Part shown: piece by piece, positions 25,943-33,829 of the stretch
Layout of the letters: the number at the start of each line of letters is the position of its first letter
Position numbering within the stretch: position 1 is the first letter of the stretch
Assembly (NCBI GenBank): GCA_965249175.1
Contig: OZ252227.1
Location: 6,014,001-6,078,000, forward strand
Length of the DNA: 64,000 bases
Reading direction: 5' to 3'
Source: CAZYFH01 sp965249175
GTDB lineage: Bacteria > Acidobacteriota > Vicinamibacteria > Vicinamibacterales > UBA8438
Translations under genes and position numbers: made by a program
Notes under the pieces: generated by a model
What the model was told of the DNA's origin: nothing
Databases searched by the model: none
Seen by the model: only the letters and a program-made list of their open reading frames with translations

Positions 25943-27058
25943 CTACACCCGCATCGGCATGATGACGTAGGTGTAGTCGCACCCATCACCGCCGACAGGC
26001 ATCATGACGGCCTGGCTCATTTCGTCCTTGAACTCGAGGCCGACGTTGTCCGTGTCAGCGACGCTGAGAAAATCGAGGATGTATTGCGCGTTGAAGCAAA
26101 TGTCGACCGCGTCGCCGGCGTAGTCCACCGCCAACGCTTCCTTGGCTTCCCCGACTTCAGGGCTGCTCGACGCGACCTCAACAGTGTCCTTGTCGATGTG
26201 AAACTTCACCGCGCGTGACCGTTCGCTGGACAGGAGCGCCACGCGCTTGATCGCGCTCGTGAGGCGGTCGCGTTCGAATTCGATCCGCTTGTCGTTGCCC
26301 TTGGGAATCACGCGCTCGTAGATGGGAAACTGCCCATCGATCATCCGGGAGATTAACTGGCGCCCATCGATCTTGAAGAAGAGGTGGTTTTCGCCGCATT
26401 CATAGGTAACGTCGCTGTCGCCGTCACCGAGGAGCCGCGACAACTCCCAGAGGGTCTTCTTCGGCAAAATGGCTCGTAGCTCACTCTCCGCCTGTTCCTT
26501 GGCCTCCCACGGCGCGGAGACCAGCGCGAGTCGATGGCCGTCGGTCGCCACCAGGTCCATGCGCTGGGATCCCAGCACGAACAGCGCGCCGTTCAAGAAG
26601 TAGCGCGTATCCTCGCCGGTAATCGCAAATTGGGTCTTCGTCACCATCTCCCGCAGCAGGGCCCTCGGCAAGACGGCGCTCACGCCGTCACCTGGCTCGG
26701 GCAGGGTCGGGAAGTCTTCGCGCGGAAGCGTCTGCATCCGCGAGTCGAACCGTTCCGCGGCCACCTTGACGGCCCCCTTCGCCCCCTGCTCGATCCGTAT
26801 GTCGGTGTCCGGGAGCGCCCGGACAATCTCGTACAGCTTCTTGGCCGGGATCGTCAGTGACCCGCCCTTCGCGATGGCGGCGGGACACTGGCTCCGGAGA
26901 CCGACCTCGAGGTCGGTCGCGAGCAAGTGCACGCTCCCATCGCCGTTCGCCTCGATCAGCACGTTGGCAAGAATGGGAATCGTGTTCTTGCGTTCGACGA
27001 TCCCCTGGAAGAGCTGTAGCTCGCGCAGCAGGTCGCTCTTTCGGACGCTGAGTTCCAT
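25943..27058 (-). CDS. dnaN: DNA polymerase III beta subunit (sliding clamp)
   Basis: The 371-residue clamp tethers the replicative polymerase to DNA. It shows the three-domain clamp pattern: MELSVRKSDLLRELQLFQGIVERKNTIPILANVLIEA at the start, FSRAL-like VLPRALLREMVTKTQFAITGEDTRYFLNG in the middle, and the ending GDGCDYTYVIMPMRV. Length is normal. It lies between dnaA and gyrB on the minus strand, the ancestral origin order. Confidence 0.97.
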   Translation of the reverse strand: MELSVRKSDLLRELQLFQGIVERKNTIPILANVLIEANGDGSVHLLATDLEVGLRSQCPAAIAKGGSLTIPAKKLYEIVRALPDTDIRIEQGAKGAVKVAAERFDSRMQTLPREDFPTLPEPGDGVSAVLPRALLREMVTKTQFAITGEDTRYFLNGALFVLGSQRMDLVATDGHRLALVSAPWEAKEQAESELRAILPKKTLWELSRLLGDGDSDVTYECGENHLFFKIDGRQLISRMIDGQFPIYERVIPKGNDKRIEFERDRLTSAIKRVALLSSERSRAVKFHIDKDTVEVASSSPEVGEAKEALAVDYAGDAVDICFNAQYILDFLSVADTDNVGLEFKDEMSQAVMMPVGGDGCDYTYVIMPMRV

Positions 27059-27342
27059 GGGGTTGAGAACCTCGATAGGGGGATGACTAGCCGATGATCA
27101 CGTGTATTTACATGATCATAAAGACAAGAGAAATTATAACAAGAATAGAGGTCCGGTTGAAGCTGTGAACACCCTTTTTAAGTATCGTCCTATCAATCAG
27201 TTAGAGACCACAATCCGTGTGGATAAATCACACGATTCGTGGGTGCGGCTGTGGACGTTGGAACATTGACAATTCGCCGTCGGTCGGCGGTCTGTCGTCT
27301 GTGGAAAACGGGTGGGGTTGGCGAGACGGCGACCCGGGTACG
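27059..27342. other. dnaA-dnaN intergenic region, secondary origin candidate
   Basis: A 284-bp AT-rich stretch without a gene. It holds a perfect DnaA box, TGTGGATAA, at 27218-27226, plus near matches TGTGGACGT at 27250-27258 and TGTGGAAAA at 27300-27308, all in the same orientation. An inverted repeat with arms ATGATCA and TGATCAT (27094-27100 and 27113-27119) lies just upstream of dnaN. An A/T-rich tract near 27115-27150 could unwind. It may be part of a bipartite oriC or the dnaN promoter region with DnaA control. Confidence 0.6.
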
Positions 27343-28677
27343 TCAGTTAATGGACTCGAGAAAGCTGTTGATTAAGGTATTGAATTCGCGATCGCGTTTT
27401 CGACGGTCTTCAATTTTGCGGATCGAGTGAATCACAGTCGAATGGTGTTTACCACCAAAGCTCTTCCCAATCTGCGGGAGCGACGAGTTGGTCAGCGACC
27501 TGCAAATATACATGGCGATCTGTCGCGGGAGCGCCACGGCCTTCGCGCTGCTGCGCGACTTGAGGTCCGCGATCTTGAGCTGGTAGTAGTTCGCAACGAA
27601 CCTTTGCACCATCTCGATCGTCGTGACGTGGTCGTCGCGATCGAGGATGTTACGTAAGACGTCCTGGGCTAGCGAGAGTGTGATCGTAGTCCCGGTCAGC
27701 GACGCGTAGGCGATGAGGCGTATAAGTGATCCCTCGAGCTCCCGGATGTTGGACTTGATGCGGCCGGCGATATAGAGGGCCACGTCATCCGGGAGCGGCA
27801 CGGCTTCGGCACCCGCCTTTTTCTTCAGGATAGCCACCTTCGTCTCGAGATCCGGAGGCTGGATGTCGGCGATTAAGCCCCATTCAAAGCGGGAGCGTAG
27901 CCGTTCCTCGAGTGTTGGAATCTCGTGCGGCGGTCCGTCGCTACTGATCACGATCTGTTTCTGCGCGTCGTAGAGGGAGTTGAACGTATGAAAGAACTCC
28001 GTCTGCGTCCCTTCCTTGCCAGCCAAAAACTGGATGTCGTCGACGAGCAACACGTCCATGCTTCGATACCGCTGACGAAATTCCAGTATGCGGTCGTATC
28101 GGACGGCGTTGATCATCTCGTTCATGAAGCGCTCGGACGAGATGTAGGTGAGCTTCAGACTCGGCGTTTGGTCGAGGAGATACTGCCCGATCGCGTGCAT
28201 GAGGTGTGTCTTGCCGAGGCCGACCCCGCCGTAGAGAAACAGCGGATTGTAGGAACGTGACGGGGCTTCGGCGACCGCGAGCGAGGCGGCCTGCGCGAAC
28301 TGATTGGATGGGCCGACGACGAAGGTCTCGAACGTGTAGCGCGGGTTCAATCCGCGGGGTGGCGCGACAGGGGCCGTCGTCGGCACCGGCGGTCTGGTGT
28401 CGGGCCGTTGCTCTATCACCCGTCCGGTTTCGCCTTCTATGACGAAGGCGATCTGCATCCCGTCCCGTTCGACCTCGGTCACCGCTTCGCTGATGACCCC
28501 GGCGTAGTGCTTCGTGAGCCAGTCCCGGAATAGGTGGTTCGGCACACGGACGGTGATGGTTTGGCCCGCCTCCTCGACGAAAACGGTCGGCTTGAACCAG
28601 GTGTGAAAGCTGTGTCGGTTGACCTTGGTTTCGATGCGGGAGAGGACCTGATTCCAGACGTTGCCGGACATCGCCAT
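27343..28677 (-). CDS. dnaA: Chromosomal replication initiator protein DnaA
   Basis: DnaA binds DnaA boxes and opens the origin. The 444-residue protein has an N-terminal DnaB-interaction domain (VWNQVLSRIETKVNRHSFHTWFKP) and a linker rich in Pro/Thr (90-110). The AAA+ domain has Walker A at about 150-157 (GGVGLGKT) and Walker B LLVDDIQFL. The C-terminal DNA-binding domain has the signature FGGKHHSTVIHSI. Length is normal. It is transcribed away from the probable oriC at 28678-29178. Confidence 0.97.
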   Translation of the reverse strand: MAMSGNVWNQVLSRIETKVNRHSFHTWFKPTVFVEEAGQTITVRVPNHLFRDWLTKHYAGVISEAVTEVERDGMQIAFVIEGETGRVIEQRPDTRPPVPTTAPVAPPRGLNPRYTFETFVVGPSNQFAQAASLAVAEAPSRSYNPLFLYGGVGLGKTHLMHAIGQYLLDQTPSLKLTYISSERFMNEMINAVRYDRILEFRQRYRSMDVLLVDDIQFLAGKEGTQTEFFHTFNSLYDAQKQIVISSDGPPHEIPTLEERLRSRFEWGLIADIQPPDLETKVAILKKKAGAEAVPLPDDVALYIAGRIKSNIRELEGSLIRLIAYASLTGTTITLSLAQDVLRNILDRDDHVTTIEMVQRFVANYYQLKIADLKSRSSAKAVALPRQIAMYICRSLTNSSLPQIGKSFGGKHHSTVIHSIRKIEDRRKRDREFNTLINSFLESIN

Positions 28678-29018
28678 AGCGGTTACGCCGAACTTTCGTC
28701 TTGCGAGGACCCGACCCTACCGGCCCTAGTGGTCACCACGTGCGAGTGGCCCAAATCAGGTCACGGACGGCCCTGCGGCCCCGGCCTCCCTCTAGCGCTC
28801 GGCCAGCGAGCGGAATCGGCCCGGAACTGCGGCGACCATCCGCTGGTGGTGCAAACGCCATGGATTTCCACAATTTCTTCCACAGTTGTGGAAAACTGCT
28901 GGGAGGGCCCTCCCGGGAGCCACAGGGCGGCGACTGTAGCACACCGGATCTCGGCAGACAATCCGAGAACGGGCCGCAGTGCAGATCCGTGCAACCACAC
29001 GGCGGAATCGCCTATCTT

Positions 29019-29038
29019 ATTGTGAACGAAGTCACAAT
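29019..29038. promoter_or_regulatory. CRP/FNR-type palindrome upstream of rpmH
   Basis: A perfect dyad ATTGTGA-N6-TCACAAT. The inner half-sites TGTGA and TCACA with a 6-bp spacer match the classic CRP-family operator; Rex operators are also similar. It lies about 38 bp upstream of the -35 box of the rpmH promoter and within the oriC interval. A function is inferred from the pattern only. Confidence 0.5.
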
Positions 29039-29075
29039 CTATATCGAGGATCGCGAGAACCTGACGACATAGCGA

Positions 29076-29105
29076 TTGACAGTCGCTTTTCTGCTTCGAT
29101 ACGAT
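29076..29105 (+). promoter_or_regulatory. Sigma70-type promoter of rpmH operon
   Basis: A perfect -35 TTGACA at 29076-29081 is followed after 18 bp by TACGAT at 29100-29105 (four of six matches to TATAAT). This is about 73 bp before the rpmH start and is the best promoter match in the oriC interval. It would drive rpmH-rnpA-yidD-yidC-jag. Confidence 0.55.
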
Positions 29106-29178
29106 GAGGGTTTCCCGTCGTGTGTGATCGCTGTGCCGTGGCGAAACGCGTCGTCGGGCGTACGGAGACTCGGGCACC

Positions 29179-29316
29179 ATGAAGCGTACCTATCAACCGA
29201 ACGTCAGGCGCCGCAAGCGCACCCATGGATTTCGAAAGCGGATGAGCACGAAGACCGGTCGGCGCGTGTTGAAAAGGCGGCGCGCCAAGGGGCGCAAGCG
29301 CCTATCTGTGTCGTAA
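29179..29316 (+). CDS. rpmH: Ribosomal protein bL34
   Basis: A 45-residue, very basic protein. It starts MKRTYQPNVRRRKRTHGFRK and continues RMSTKTGRRVLKRRRAKGRK, the universally recognisable L34 sequence, ending RLSVS. It is part of the 50S subunit. The ATG at 29179 is unambiguous. It heads the rpmH-rnpA-yidD-yidC cluster, which commonly flanks oriC, and precedes rnpA by 28 bp. Confidence 0.98.
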   Translation: MKRTYQPNVRRRKRTHGFRKRMSTKTGRRVLKRRRAKGRKRLSVS

Positions 29317-29344
29317 ATTTTTTATTTGTAACACTTTACATAAA

Positions 29345-29674
29345 GTGAGCCGCACTCTGACCAGCCGCGAGCGTATACAGCGGCGGCCGGAGTTCCTGAG
29401 GGTGCAGCAGCGCGGCGTCCGGACCCGTGGGCGCTATGTGACGTTGTTCACCCTGCCGAACGGTCTCGATATCGCCCGACTCGGCATCATCGCAACGCGA
29501 CGGTTGGGTGGATCCGTCCGTCGCAATCGCGCCAAGCGTCGCGCGCGCGAGTTGTTCCGGCACGGGAAGGGCCCGCCCGGCGTCGATATCGTCGCGTTGT
29601 TGCGACCGGAGTTCCCCGATGCGCCGTTTGCCGTCCTCGATGCCGACTACCGTCGGACCCTCAATCGCCGGTAG
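29345..29674 (+). CDS. rnpA: Ribonuclease P protein component
   Basis: A 109-residue basic protein that assists the RNase P RNA in tRNA 5' processing. It has the RNase P protein fold with the RNR signature at about 57-65 (GGSVRRNRAKRRAREL) and an N-terminal LTSRERIQRRPEFLRVQQRG. It starts at a GTG. The next gene, yidD, begins 4 bp after its stop. Confidence 0.95.
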   Translation: MSRTLTSRERIQRRPEFLRVQQRGVRTRGRYVTLFTLPNGLDIARLGIIATRRLGGSVRRNRAKRRARELFRHGKGPPGVDIVALLRPEFPDAPFAVLDADYRRTLNRR

Positions 29675-29678
29675 CCGG

Positions 29679-29951
29679 GTGGGCCTGCTCGGGACAGCGC
29701 CGTCACGAGCAGCGATCTCGGCGATCAGATTGTACCAACTTGTTTTTTCACAGCTGTTTACAGGATCCTGCCGATTCGTGCCTTCATGCTCGGCGTATGC
29801 TGCCGAAGCGGTCGAGCGACACGGGGCTGCGCGTGGGCTCTGGCTCGCCGCCCGGCGTCTGATGAGGTGCCATCCCCTGTGCCAGGGTGGCCTCGATCAG
29901 GTGCCTATGCCGCACACCGAGACCGAGGTCGGCACGCCGCCGATAGGCTGA
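29679..29951 (+). CDS. yidD: Membrane protein insertion efficiency factor YidD
   Basis: A 90-residue protein of the YidD (DUF37) family, which helps YidC-mediated membrane insertion. Conserved parts are IRLYQLVFSQLFTGSCRFVPSCSAYAAEAVERHG and RRLMRCHPLCQGGLDQVP, including the conserved cysteines. The GTG at 29679 lies just after the rnpA stop and fits the family N-terminus. It lies between rnpA and yidC, its canonical place. Confidence 0.93.
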   Translation: MGLLGTAPSRAAISAIRLYQLVFSQLFTGSCRFVPSCSAYAAEAVERHGAARGLWLAARRLMRCHPLCQGGLDQVPMPHTETEVGTPPIG

Positions 29952-29957
29952 CACGCG

Positions 29958-31772
29958 ATGGAACGCCGGGTCCTGCTCGCCTTCTTTCTATCGTTTCTGG
30001 TGCTCTACGCCTATCAGGCGTTGTTCGTGCCATCCTCGGACCCGTCAGTGGGCGATTTCGCGGGGCCACCAGCCTCGGGGTCGGTAGACGCTGGTCCGGC
30101 CGCACTCGACAGCGGTCGCGCGACGGCCCGTGATCGGGACGCGACCGAGGCGGGGACCGCGCCGCAACTCCAGGACACACCCGAGGTCGCTCGGGACTCC
30201 GTCGCGGCGTCCCCCACCGTCTCCTCCGACACCGCGCGGGACATCGTGGTGGACATGCCAGCGTTCACGGCGGTGTTCGCGAATCGTGGGGCCGAGCTCG
30301 TCAACTGGAAGCTGAAGACCTACTTCAATGAGGGTACAGACACGCCCGTCGATCTCGTCCCCCGGGAGCTCCCCGATGAAGAGCCCGGGCCCTTCGCGCT
30401 CGCCTTCGACGACACCGCGGTGACGGCTCGCGCTGCCGGCGCCTTGTATCGCGCGACACGGGATGGGCGGCCGCTCCCAGAGGGCACACGCGAGCTTCGG
30501 GTCACCGACCGCGAGACGACGTTGATCTTCGACTACGAGGAAGCGGGTGGGCTCCGCGTCTCGAAACGGTTTCGCTTCGATCCCGCGCATCCGTTCGGCG
30601 TGACGGTGACCATCGAGGCGACCCTGAACGGTCAGCCGCAGGCGCCGACGATCCGGTGGGGGCCCGCCCTCGGCGGCGTCGAGTCGAGCTCCTCGGGGTT
30701 CGCCTATCGTGTCGGTCCCCGCGGCGTGCTCTTCGGCGGTGTCCGTCAGCTTGACGGGCGAGTCGAGGAGGGCGTCGAACGACCGGACGGCGACGCGATC
30801 CACACCGGGTTCCTGCAGTTCGTCGGCATCGACAACCACTACTTCATCGCCGCCGCGCTGCCGGGTGGTGTCGAGACAGCCGTCAGCTACCGCGCAGTGC
30901 CGCAACCGCCGCTGGCGGACGGCGGCGACGTGCGTAGTCTGATGGCGTTCGATCTCGCCTTTCCTGATGACGGCGTCAACGAGATGCCGTTCTTTCTCGG
31001 CCCGAAGGACTTCGAGATCCTCGAAGCGGCGCAGGCGACGATGGTGCGTTCCATCGAGTTTGGCTGGTTCGGGTGGCTGGTCGTGCCGCTGCACCGCTCG
31101 CTCACATGGGTCCATGACTACGTCGGCAACTGGGGCTGGTCCATCATCATACTGACCCTCCTCATCAACATCGTCATCTTTCCGCTCAAGCACAAGAGCG
31201 TGATGTCGATGCGCAAGATGCAGGAGGTCCAACCGGAGATGAAGGCGATTCAGGAGCGCTACAAGCACCTGAAGACGACCGACCCCGACAAACAGAAAAT
31301 GAACCAGGAGGTCATGGCGCTGTATCGGGACAAGGGCGTGAATCCTGCGAGCGGCTGTCTCCCGATGCTGGCCACCATGCCGGTGCTCTTCGCGTTCTAC
31401 CGCCTGCTGTCGATGTCGATCGAGATCCGGGGCGAGCCGTTTGTCGGGTGGATCACCGACCTGGCGGTGCAAGACCCGCTGTACATCTTGCCGGCCTTCA
31501 TGGGTGCGTCGATGGTGGTGCAGCAGCGGATGACGCCGACTCAGGCCGACCCGATGCAACAAAAGATCATGATGTTCATGCCAATCATGTTCACCGTGAT
31601 GATGGCCTTCGCGCCGAGCGGACTCGTGCTCTACTGGTTGACGAGCAACGTACTTGGGGTCGGGCAGCAGTTCGCGACCAACAAGATCATCGGCCCGCCG
31701 AAGATTCACACCGTGCGACCCGCGGCGGAAAGCCGGGCAAAGAAGATCGGCGGCAAGAAGGCTAAAGCGTGA
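29958..31772 (+). CDS. yidC: Membrane protein insertase YidC
   Basis: YidC inserts and folds inner-membrane proteins, alone or with Sec. The 604-residue protein has an N-terminal helix (MERRVLLAFFLSFLVLYAYQALF), a low-complexity linker, and a large periplasmic beta domain (about 95-350). The five-helix core contains MRKMQEVQPEMKAIQERYK, NPASGCLPMLATMPVLFAFY and LVLYWLTSNVLGVGQQ. The long form with the periplasmic domain is of Gram-negative type. A Lys-rich tail ends the protein. Confidence 0.96.
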   Translation: MERRVLLAFFLSFLVLYAYQALFVPSSDPSVGDFAGPPASGSVDAGPAALDSGRATARDRDATEAGTAPQLQDTPEVARDSVAASPTVSSDTARDIVVDMPAFTAVFANRGAELVNWKLKTYFNEGTDTPVDLVPRELPDEEPGPFALAFDDTAVTARAAGALYRATRDGRPLPEGTRELRVTDRETTLIFDYEEAGGLRVSKRFRFDPAHPFGVTVTIEATLNGQPQAPTIRWGPALGGVESSSSGFAYRVGPRGVLFGGVRQLDGRVEEGVERPDGDAIHTGFLQFVGIDNHYFIAAALPGGVETAVSYRAVPQPPLADGGDVRSLMAFDLAFPDDGVNEMPFFLGPKDFEILEAAQATMVRSIEFGWFGWLVVPLHRSLTWVHDYVGNWGWSIIILTLLINIVIFPLKHKSVMSMRKMQEVQPEMKAIQERYKHLKTTDPDKQKMNQEVMALYRDKGVNPASGCLPMLATMPVLFAFYRLLSMSIEIRGEPFVGWITDLAVQDPLYILPAFMGASMVVQQRMTPTQADPMQQKIMMFMPIMFTVMMAFAPSGLVLYWLTSNVLGVGQQFATNKIIGPPKIHTVRPAAESRAKKIGGKKAKA

Positions 31773-31784
31773 AGGATCCATTCA

Positions 31785-32237
31785 GTGGCTGACGACTTGA
31801 ACGCGCGGATGGTGGATTTCGTTCGCGAGGTGGGAACCGCGATGGGGTTGACGCTCGACGTCGCGGCGGAATCGATCGAGGACGGCACGCGAATCACCGT
31901 GGCCGGTGATGGCTGTGACCTGTTCGTCGAACGCAAGGCCGCGGCGCTCGACGCGCTGCAGCACGTCGTCAGCGCCGCGTTCCGTCGCGAGCACCCGGGC
32001 CGACACATCGTCGTCGACTGCCTCGACTATCGAAAGAGCAAGGACGCGGAGCTTCGCGAGACCGCGAAGGTGCTGGCCGAGCGCGCGAACGAAACGGGAC
32101 AGCCACAGGAGATTGGACCGCTCAACCCGTACGCCCGCCGCATCGTGCACCTGGCGATTGCCGAGGAACCCACCGCGACGTCGGAGAGCATCGGCGACGC
32201 GTTCATGAAGACGGTCGTTATTAGCCCCGCGGAGTAG
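31785..32237 (+). CDS. jag: RNA-binding protein KhpB/Jag (KH-R3H)
   Basis: A 150-residue protein with a KH-like region (about 15-80) and a C-terminal R3H part (LNPYARRIVHLAIAEEPTATSESIGD). This is the Jag/KhpB architecture without the long N-terminal Jag domain. It starts at GTG 31785, 12 bp after yidC, and is part of the same operon. It is the last gene before an IS insertion that separates it from mnmE. Confidence 0.88.
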   Translation: MADDLNARMVDFVREVGTAMGLTLDVAAESIEDGTRITVAGDGCDLFVERKAAALDALQHVVSAAFRREHPGRHIVVDCLDYRKSKDAELRETAKVLAERANETGQPQEIGPLNPYARRIVHLAIAEEPTATSESIGDAFMKTVVISPAE

Positions 32238-32327
32238 CGAGACCGCGCAGGGGTCATGGCTCGAGGCCATCACACCCAGCGCTCGCGACGATCCGGCCCG
32301 TGCGACGCGCACTTTCACCACGGGCTC

Positions 32328-33803
32328 CTAGCAGCCCGTGGTGAAAGTCCCTATTAGGGATCGACACGATCGATCCCGCGTACTACACTGTCGCGCATGG
32401 CGATGGGCAAACGACGACGCCGGGCGCGGCAAGCATCGATGTGGGTTCCCACCAGCGACCTGCCTCGCAGTGCGGCGCATCCGTTCTATCAGCGATTGAA
32501 TCGGATCCTCGATGACACGGGCTTCGACGCGTTCGTCGAGGCGCAATGCGCGCCGTTCTACGCGGACGGCGTCGGTCGTCCGAGTCTGGCGCCGGGGCGG
32601 TACTTCCGGCTGCTGATGCTCGGCTACTTCGAAGGGCTGGACTCGGAGCGGGCGATCGCGTGGCGGGCGGCCGATTCGCTGAGCATCCGGCAGTTTCTGG
32701 ACCTCGAGCTGCACGAGGCGCCGCCGGATCACTCGACGCTGTCGCGCACCCGGCGCCTGATCGACGTCGAGACCCATCAAGCGGTGTTCACGTGGGTGCT
32801 GCAGCAACTGGCCGACGCCCAGCTCGTGACCGGGCGGACCCTCGGCATCGATGCCACGACGTTGGAAGCGAACGCCGCATTGCGGAGTATCGTGCGCCGG
32901 GACACGGGCGAAGGCTACGAGGCGTTTCTGACCGGGCTGGCCGAGGCGTCCGGCATCGTCACGCCGACCCGCGCTGAGCTGGCCCGGTTCGACCGGAAAC
33001 GGAAGAAGAAAGGCTCCAACGACGACTGGACGCATCCGCAGGATCCGGACGCGAAGATCACGAAGCTGAAGGACGGGCGCACGCACTTGGCGCACACCGC
33101 GGAGCATGCGGTGGACCTGGAGACGGGGGCCATCGTCGGCGTCACCGTGCAGGATGCCGACGACGGCGATACGACGACGATGGTCGAGACCCTGATCACG
33201 GCGGCCGACCACGTCGAAGCCGTCCTGCCGGCCGGCGCCGGTATCGCCGAGGTCGTCGGGGACAAGGGGTATCACAGTAACGAGACGATGGTGGCGTTCG
33301 CCGCGCTCGGCGTGCGCAGTTATGTTTCGGAGCCGGACCGCGGGCGACGCAACTGGACAGGCAAGGCGGCGGCGCGCGACGCCGTGTACGCGAACCGTCG
33401 GCGCATTCGGGGCACGCGTGGGCAACGGCTGCTGCGACGGCGGGGCGAGTTGCTCGAACGCCCCAACGCGCATCTCTACGAGACCGGGCGGCTGCGCCGG
33501 GTGCATCTGCGTGGGCATCCCAACATCCTCAAGCGCGTGCTTGTGCACGTCTGCGGGTTCAATCTTGGGCTCCTCATGCGGCAGCTGACGGGCGTCGGCA
33601 CGCCGCGGAGCCTCCAAGGCCGCGCGGTCGCCGTCTTCGAGGCCTTGATCGCTGATCTTGGCCGCCTCTGGACCCTCGTATCGCCCGCGTGGGCGCGAGA
33701 TGCGCAAGATCTGCCGCACTCGTCGTTTCTCGACCTTATGACACGGTGTCACGAACACATGCCCCTCGACCTACGAAAGGGCGTTTTCACCACGGGCTGC
33801 TAG
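32328..33803 (+). mobile_element. IS1182-like insertion sequence
   Basis: A 1,476-bp element with inverted repeats starting CTAGCAGCCCGTGGTGAAA at 32328 and its complement ending at 33803 (one mismatch in about 19 bp). It contains one transposase gene. The tetranucleotide CTAG occurs at both ends and may be the duplicated target. Left of it, 32311-32326 is the reverse complement of 32333-32348, so the left end lies at the centre of a 38-bp palindrome made of its own terminal sequence. It sits between jag and mnmE; its right end is 26 bp before the mnmE ATG. Confidence 0.85.
32397..33803 (+). CDS. Transposase, IS1182-like (IS5/IS4 superfamily)
   Basis: A 468-residue DDE transposase. The N-terminal DUF772-type region includes RPSLAPGRYFRLLMLGYFEGLDSERAIAWR and PPDHSTLSRTRRLID. 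Catalytic candidates are D152 (GIDATTLEA), D289 (VVGDKGYHSNE) and E354 (LLERPNAH). The region between them has a Lys-rich linker (about 200-207). The frame is intact and the stop codon TAG lies inside the terminal CTAG of the right inverted repeat. The gene seems complete and may be active. Confidence 0.88.
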   Translation: MAMGKRRRRARQASMWVPTSDLPRSAAHPFYQRLNRILDDTGFDAFVEAQCAPFYADGVGRPSLAPGRYFRLLMLGYFEGLDSERAIAWRAADSLSIRQFLDLELHEAPPDHSTLSRTRRLIDVETHQAVFTWVLQQLADAQLVTGRTLGIDATTLEANAALRSIVRRDTGEGYEAFLTGLAEASGIVTPTRAELARFDRKRKKKGSNDDWTHPQDPDAKITKLKDGRTHLAHTAEHAVDLETGAIVGVTVQDADDGDTTTMVETLITAADHVEAVLPAGAGIAEVVGDKGYHSNETMVAFAALGVRSYVSEPDRGRRNWTGKAAARDAVYANRRRIRGTRGQRLLRRRGELLERPNAHLYETGRLRRVHLRGHPNILKRVLVHVCGFNLGLLMRQLTGVGTPRSLQGRAVAVFEALIADLGRLWTLVSPAWARDAQDLPHSSFLDLMTRCHEHMPLDLRKGVFTTGC

Positions 33804-33829
33804 AGCACGGGGTGGTGTCCCACGCACCC

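Larger units (their letters stand above)
28678..29178. other. oriC: Probable replication origin (oriC) between dnaA and rpmH
   Basis: A 501-bp gene-free stretch between divergently transcribed dnaA and rpmH. Three DnaA-box-like 9-mers are packed into 28864-28895: ATTTCCACA (28864-28872), TCTTCCACA (28876-28884) and the complement TGTGGAAAA (28887-28895). Further right are a dyad at 29019-29038 and an AT-rich stretch. Genes point leftwards from dnaA through the gyrase genes and rightwards from rpmH onwards, as expected for a bidirectional origin. GC skew was not calculated. Confidence 0.7.
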
